Assembly (NCBI GenBank): GCA_016717705.1
Contig: JADKFD010000053.1
Location: forward strand, 1 to 32,052
DNA: 32,052 nucleotides
Direction of reading: 5' to 3'
From: Rhodanobacteraceae bacterium
GTDB taxonomy: Bacteria; Pseudomonadota; Gammaproteobacteria; Xanthomonadales; SZUA-5
The stretch's first letter is position 1. Each line of letters begins with the position of its first letter. Shown one piece after another: positions 29,227-32,052 of this stretch. The notes below the pieces were generated by a model. It ran no database searches. It was not told the origin of the DNA and saw only the letters and a program-made list of their open reading frames with translations. The translations under genes and the position numbers were made by a program.

Positions 29227-29414
29227 CGCAACCTCTCGGACTGATAGGGGGTTGCATGTACGCGCTGGTCAGGCACCAAGCCAAGGTCAACCTCCCTCCC
29301 CTTCTGCTGTCCGGGTGAGCAGGTACGCACGATGGCGGCAGCAAGGATGGCGGTGATTTCGGCCGCGCGGGCGGATCGATCCATTTCGGCGGGAGATGGC
29401 AGTTCGATGGGCAT
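29223..29414 (-). CDS. Small element protein, 63 residues
   Basis: MPIELPSPAEMDRSARAAEI, continuing TAILAAAIVRTCS, resembles short proteins found just before DUF2924 and recombinase genes in related elements (Met-rich start, then an RxxEIAxILAxxxxR helix). The stop overlaps the DUF2924 ATG by four bases (ATGA), like its neighbours, which supports that it is real. An in-frame GTG at 29417 adds one residue. Ribosome site weak (GGAA). Function unknown. Confidence 0.6.
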   Translation of the reverse strand: MPIELPSPAEMDRSARAAEITAILAAAIVRTCSPGQQKGREVDLGLVPDQRVHATPYQSERLR

Positions 29415-29641
29415 CACGATGGTTCCGGGCTATGCAACTGCCTACCATCGTGGGTTCGAACGTCCGAAAGGGATGGCAACGCAGGGCAAACGCGTGGATG
29501 CGGTGCGCGTGACGAAGTGCGCATTCGCCGACGCGAACGTCATCCCTGAAGCGTTTCGCAGACGGTGCAGGAACCCTGAACAAGGCCGCCCGCCTGGCGT
29601 CGAATGCACTGGCCTGGCTCGACTGCGTCGCAAAACGGGGG

Positions 29642-31875
29642 TCACGCCGCTAGATCGACTGGATCGTCAATGATCGGTGCGGCGTCGCTTAGCGCCGGAA
29701 CATTCAGTTGCCACGCGCGCGCGCCCGTCACTTGAACGAGGTAGTCGCGCCACGGCGACTTCTTGGCGAACAACTGACCCGGCGACTGACAGCCTGTGCC
29801 GTCCATCAGCCGCTTGGTTTCGACTGGCGGCACGCTCGACGCAAAGGCATCCACCAACCGTCGCAGAACCGCGATCTTGGCTTTGCTGGTCACGCGCCAC
29901 GGCGACTTGCCTGGGATGTGCAGCACTGCCGAAGTACCGTCAGCCGATTCCTCCAACCGCACCGAGGCGCCGCCGCGCGCGGCCAATTGGCGATGGCGGT
30001 ATTGCGCCTGCAAGCGGCCCATGTCGATAACGGCACGGGCGGCAGGCGCGGACGCCAGCACCTCGGCAATCGGAATCACAACATTGGTGCCCGCGAACGG
30101 AAACGGAATGGCTGCTGTCGTCAGCACGATTCCCGGCACAGGGAGCGGTTGCAGGCGCAATGCCGAGTCCACTTTGGCGTAGCCGCGCTCGCTCGACATC
30201 TTCGTCGCGAAATACACCGCCACCTTGTGGCCATCGATGTCCACATCGCCCAAGAGCAGCGGTTCGGCCTCGGCGAATTTCCCGCGTGCGGCCTTCAGAG
30301 CGACGCCGAGCGCATCGATCAGCTGCTCGCGCAACCAGTCCATCCGTAGCTTCCACTTGCGCGCGCGCGCCGCCGGGAACGTCTCGACGATACCAGTCAA
30401 CGGATCGGCGTATTCCACACGCGCCGGATCAGGACAGCGTTTGAGTTCTACCTCGATCCACTGATCCGGCGCCGATTCAATACGTGTATGGGTGATGCGT
30501 TCGCCTTCAACGATCACGCCTTCGCGCTCGAATCGCTCGATGTCGATGCCAAGTTTCGCGAGGGCGAAACCCTCCATTGTCGCTGCCCCGGCTTCGACCA
30601 GATTGGCGACTTGCAGGATGAATGCCGGGTCGTCGGCACTATTGCCCGGCGTGACATGTCTGACCACTTTCAGGACGTTGAGCAACCCCAGTACCGACCC
30701 GCAGAAGTCGCGGATCCTTCTCGTTCTGCAGGCTGCACCGACCCGGCTCGGCCAATTCGATCTCCAGCCGGGTGATCTGTGTTTCGCCATCGAACACGAA
30801 CTCGGCCAGCAGCGTGGCGGCAATGATTGCTCCGCCGATCTCGAAGGGATTACCGCTCCAGCGTGGGCCGATCACCGCGTGCAGATCGACGCCGCTGGAA
30901 ATCTTCGCCTTTACCGAGTCGGTGTGGTGGCCGATCAAGGCTTCGGCACAAGTCAAGCGCAGCCGTTCGATCTTCACGCCATCGATCACGGGTTTCGCGT
31001 CCTGAAGCGACTGCGCGAAGCGCGAAAGGTCATAGCAGGATCGGTTCAAAGGCTTGTTCGAAAGCGGCACCTTGAAGCCGATGTTTCGACAGGACATTCG
31101 CCAAGGGCTGGCGGGTGGACAGCGCATGCGCGCAGACCTCGATGCGCCGGTGTTCCGGCGAATACACCAGCGTGGCATCACGCGCTGGGTAGTACCAGAA
31201 GCTCCGCCGGTTCCGGTTGACGACTTCCATTGCCTGCACCTGGTCGCCCGCGAAGCGCACGATCAAGTAATGCGTTGTCTTCGTCTCGCCGTCAGCGTCA
31301 GCGACCAGCGGGACATAGATCACTTCGCACGAATCGCGCAGCCGCATGGACAGCGTGAGCTGTGCTTCCAGGTCCTTGCGCACCTCATCGTTCCAAATGA
31401 AGGGCGGCGGATTGGCGCAGGGCACGTCGAAGGCATCGTATAGCCGCCTGCAGCCCCGGAAGTCGGCAGCGTTGAGAATCGACTCAGCGGCGTCGAAAAG
31501 GCGCGCCGACTCGTGCGAGGCAGTCCGCATCCAGATCGCGCGGCCGATTTCGCCACCCTCCTGCTGATGAAATGTCCGGTGATGTACGTCGTCGAGCTGC
31601 TGCGCGACTTGCGTCAAGATTTGTGCCGATTCGGGCGTGGCCAAGCGCAGCACGCGCATCGCCTCGCGTTCGGCGGATACGCGTTGATCCTTTTTCAGGT
31701 TCGCGACATGGTGTTTCAGCGCAACCGGCAGGCCCGCTTCGTCTTGCGTCCAGTCCAAACCCCGAATCAAGCCCTGGCATTCGTCCAGGGTGCTGAACGC
31801 CTTCACAACGCCGACACTGGCCTGGTCGATCACTTCCAGCAAACAATGTGCATTTGCCACAGCCTTCTTGGCCAT
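29642..31875 (-). pseudogene. Element cargo gene, ~740 residues, unknown function, with two frameshifts
   Basis: Three consecutive minus-strand frames join into one protein. Segment 1 runs from ATG 31875 (MAKKAVANAH, with GAGGAAG upstream) to about 31095 (ending LANVLSKH). Segment 2 (GFKVPLSNKPL ... RLEIELAEPGRCSLQNE) covers about 31090-30720. Segment 3 (IRDFCGSVLGLLNVL ... DDPVDLAA) runs to the TGA at 29642-29644. Each junction moves the frame by one base in the same sense, so two extra bases (or two 2-base losses) would explain both. The product is soluble, with mixed alpha/beta character; I recognise no family, catalytic motif or membrane segment. Frameshifts may be mutation or sequencing errors near homopolymer-like sites. 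It lies 24 bases after an unidentified gene, so it probably belongs to a cargo operon with that gene. Confidence 0.6.
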
Positions 31876-31899
31876 CGCCTTCCTCTTCTTGTGGGGGAT

Positions 31900-32052
31900 C
31901 TAGAGCGCCAATGCCAAGCGGCGAAGCATCGCGACAGATTGCGTCAGCCCCTGCGACTGCAACGTGTCCAGATACTCGTCCACCGTCTTCGACGGATTCT
32001 TCAACGTGCGCCGATGATTGGCTGCAGCCTCCAGCACGCCAGGCGTGTGGAG
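31900..32052 (-). CDS. C-terminal end of an unidentified gene, possibly PIN-domain-like
   Basis: A minus-strand frame is open from the right edge of the window to TAG 31900-31902, giving at least 50 residues; the start lies outside. The tail reads LKNPSKTVDEYLDTLQSQGL and ends SVAMLRRLALAL. The 'NPSKTVDEYLxTLxxQGLxxTVAxLR' pattern is one I loosely associate with the ends of PIN-domain (toxin-type nuclease) proteins, but the domain core is not visible, so this is a weak suggestion. The next gene follows after 24 bases. Confidence 0.5.
   Translation of the reverse strand, partial: LHTPGVLEAAANHRRTLKNPSKTVDEYLDTLQSQGLTQSVAMLRRLALAL

Noticed and set aside
29287..29673. Overlapping frames on both strands between the 63-residue gene and the broken cargo gene
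   Set aside because: Translations are Arg/Pro-rich without recognisable features or ribosome sites, and they conflict with each other.
26229..32052. Second copy of the tmRNA 3' end as an att direct repeat
   Set aside because: I looked for the T-arm/CCA sequence in both orientations in the rest of the window and did not find it; the other boundary is probably outside the window.
1..32052. CRISPR array
   Set aside because: The repeated elements are palindromes scattered thousands of bases apart; no regularly spaced direct repeats with unique spacers exist.

Overview
This 32 kb window is high-GC DNA from a gammaproteobacterium, most likely of the Xanthomonadales (Lysobacterales). The grounds are an L2-like class A beta-lactamase, a divergent ratA-rnfH/smpB cluster, a gammaproteobacterial-type tmRNA tag, and secreted proteins with a 'DGFE/NGFE' motif after the signal peptide. 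Species cannot be fixed from sequence alone. Most of the window is ordinary chromosome. The last ~5.7 kb is a mobile element lying beside the tmRNA gene.

Layout. 1-1760: 3' part of an elongation factor G gene with a strong terminator and no tuf gene after it. 1980-4460: a frameshifted gene, a secreted metzincin-like metalloprotease and a small exported protein of unknown role. 4651-9172 (minus): a tightly overlapping four-gene operon for a 2-oxoacid oxidoreductase (gamma, alpha, beta, then a GltD-like FAD/NAD(P) subunit with ferredoxin-type clusters), read gamma first. The C-terminus of the last subunit looks damaged. 9372-11136: an M14 carboxypeptidase pseudogene with a nonsense codon and a frameshift. 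11233-12701 (minus): a membrane protein and the beta-lactamase. 12786-16887: an unrecognised protein whose gene overlaps that of a SNF2-family helicase. 16908-18191: rnfH and ratA, divergent from smpB. 18273-21432: a quinone-oxidoreductase-like MDR protein, a DUF1801 protein, and an AraC regulator divergent from a VOC (glyoxalase-fold) protein. 21846-24125: a large secreted protein of unknown function. 24250-25567: a TetR regulator divergent from a six-helix membrane protein. 25837-26189: ssrA (tmRNA). 26447-32052 (minus): a serine-recombinase element.

How the genes relate. SmpB and tmRNA, the two partners of trans-translation, are both encoded here about 8 kb apart. The oxidoreductase subunits overlap or nearly abut, as expected for one complex. 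The AraC/VOC and TetR/membrane-protein pairs look like regulator-target arrangements. In the mobile element, five consecutive genes are joined by ATGA or TGATG overlaps: a 63-residue protein, a DUF2924 protein, a large serine recombinase and two paralogous HTH proteins. Upstream of them lie a frameshifted ~740-residue protein of unknown function and the end of a further gene.

Intergenic spaces are rich in palindromic repeats: at least six different REP-like families, three of them with two or three copies. Two poly-G tracts (16 and 12 G) lie between the last element gene and its terminator, and may be either real or an assembly fault. No CRISPR array, tRNA or rRNA was seen.
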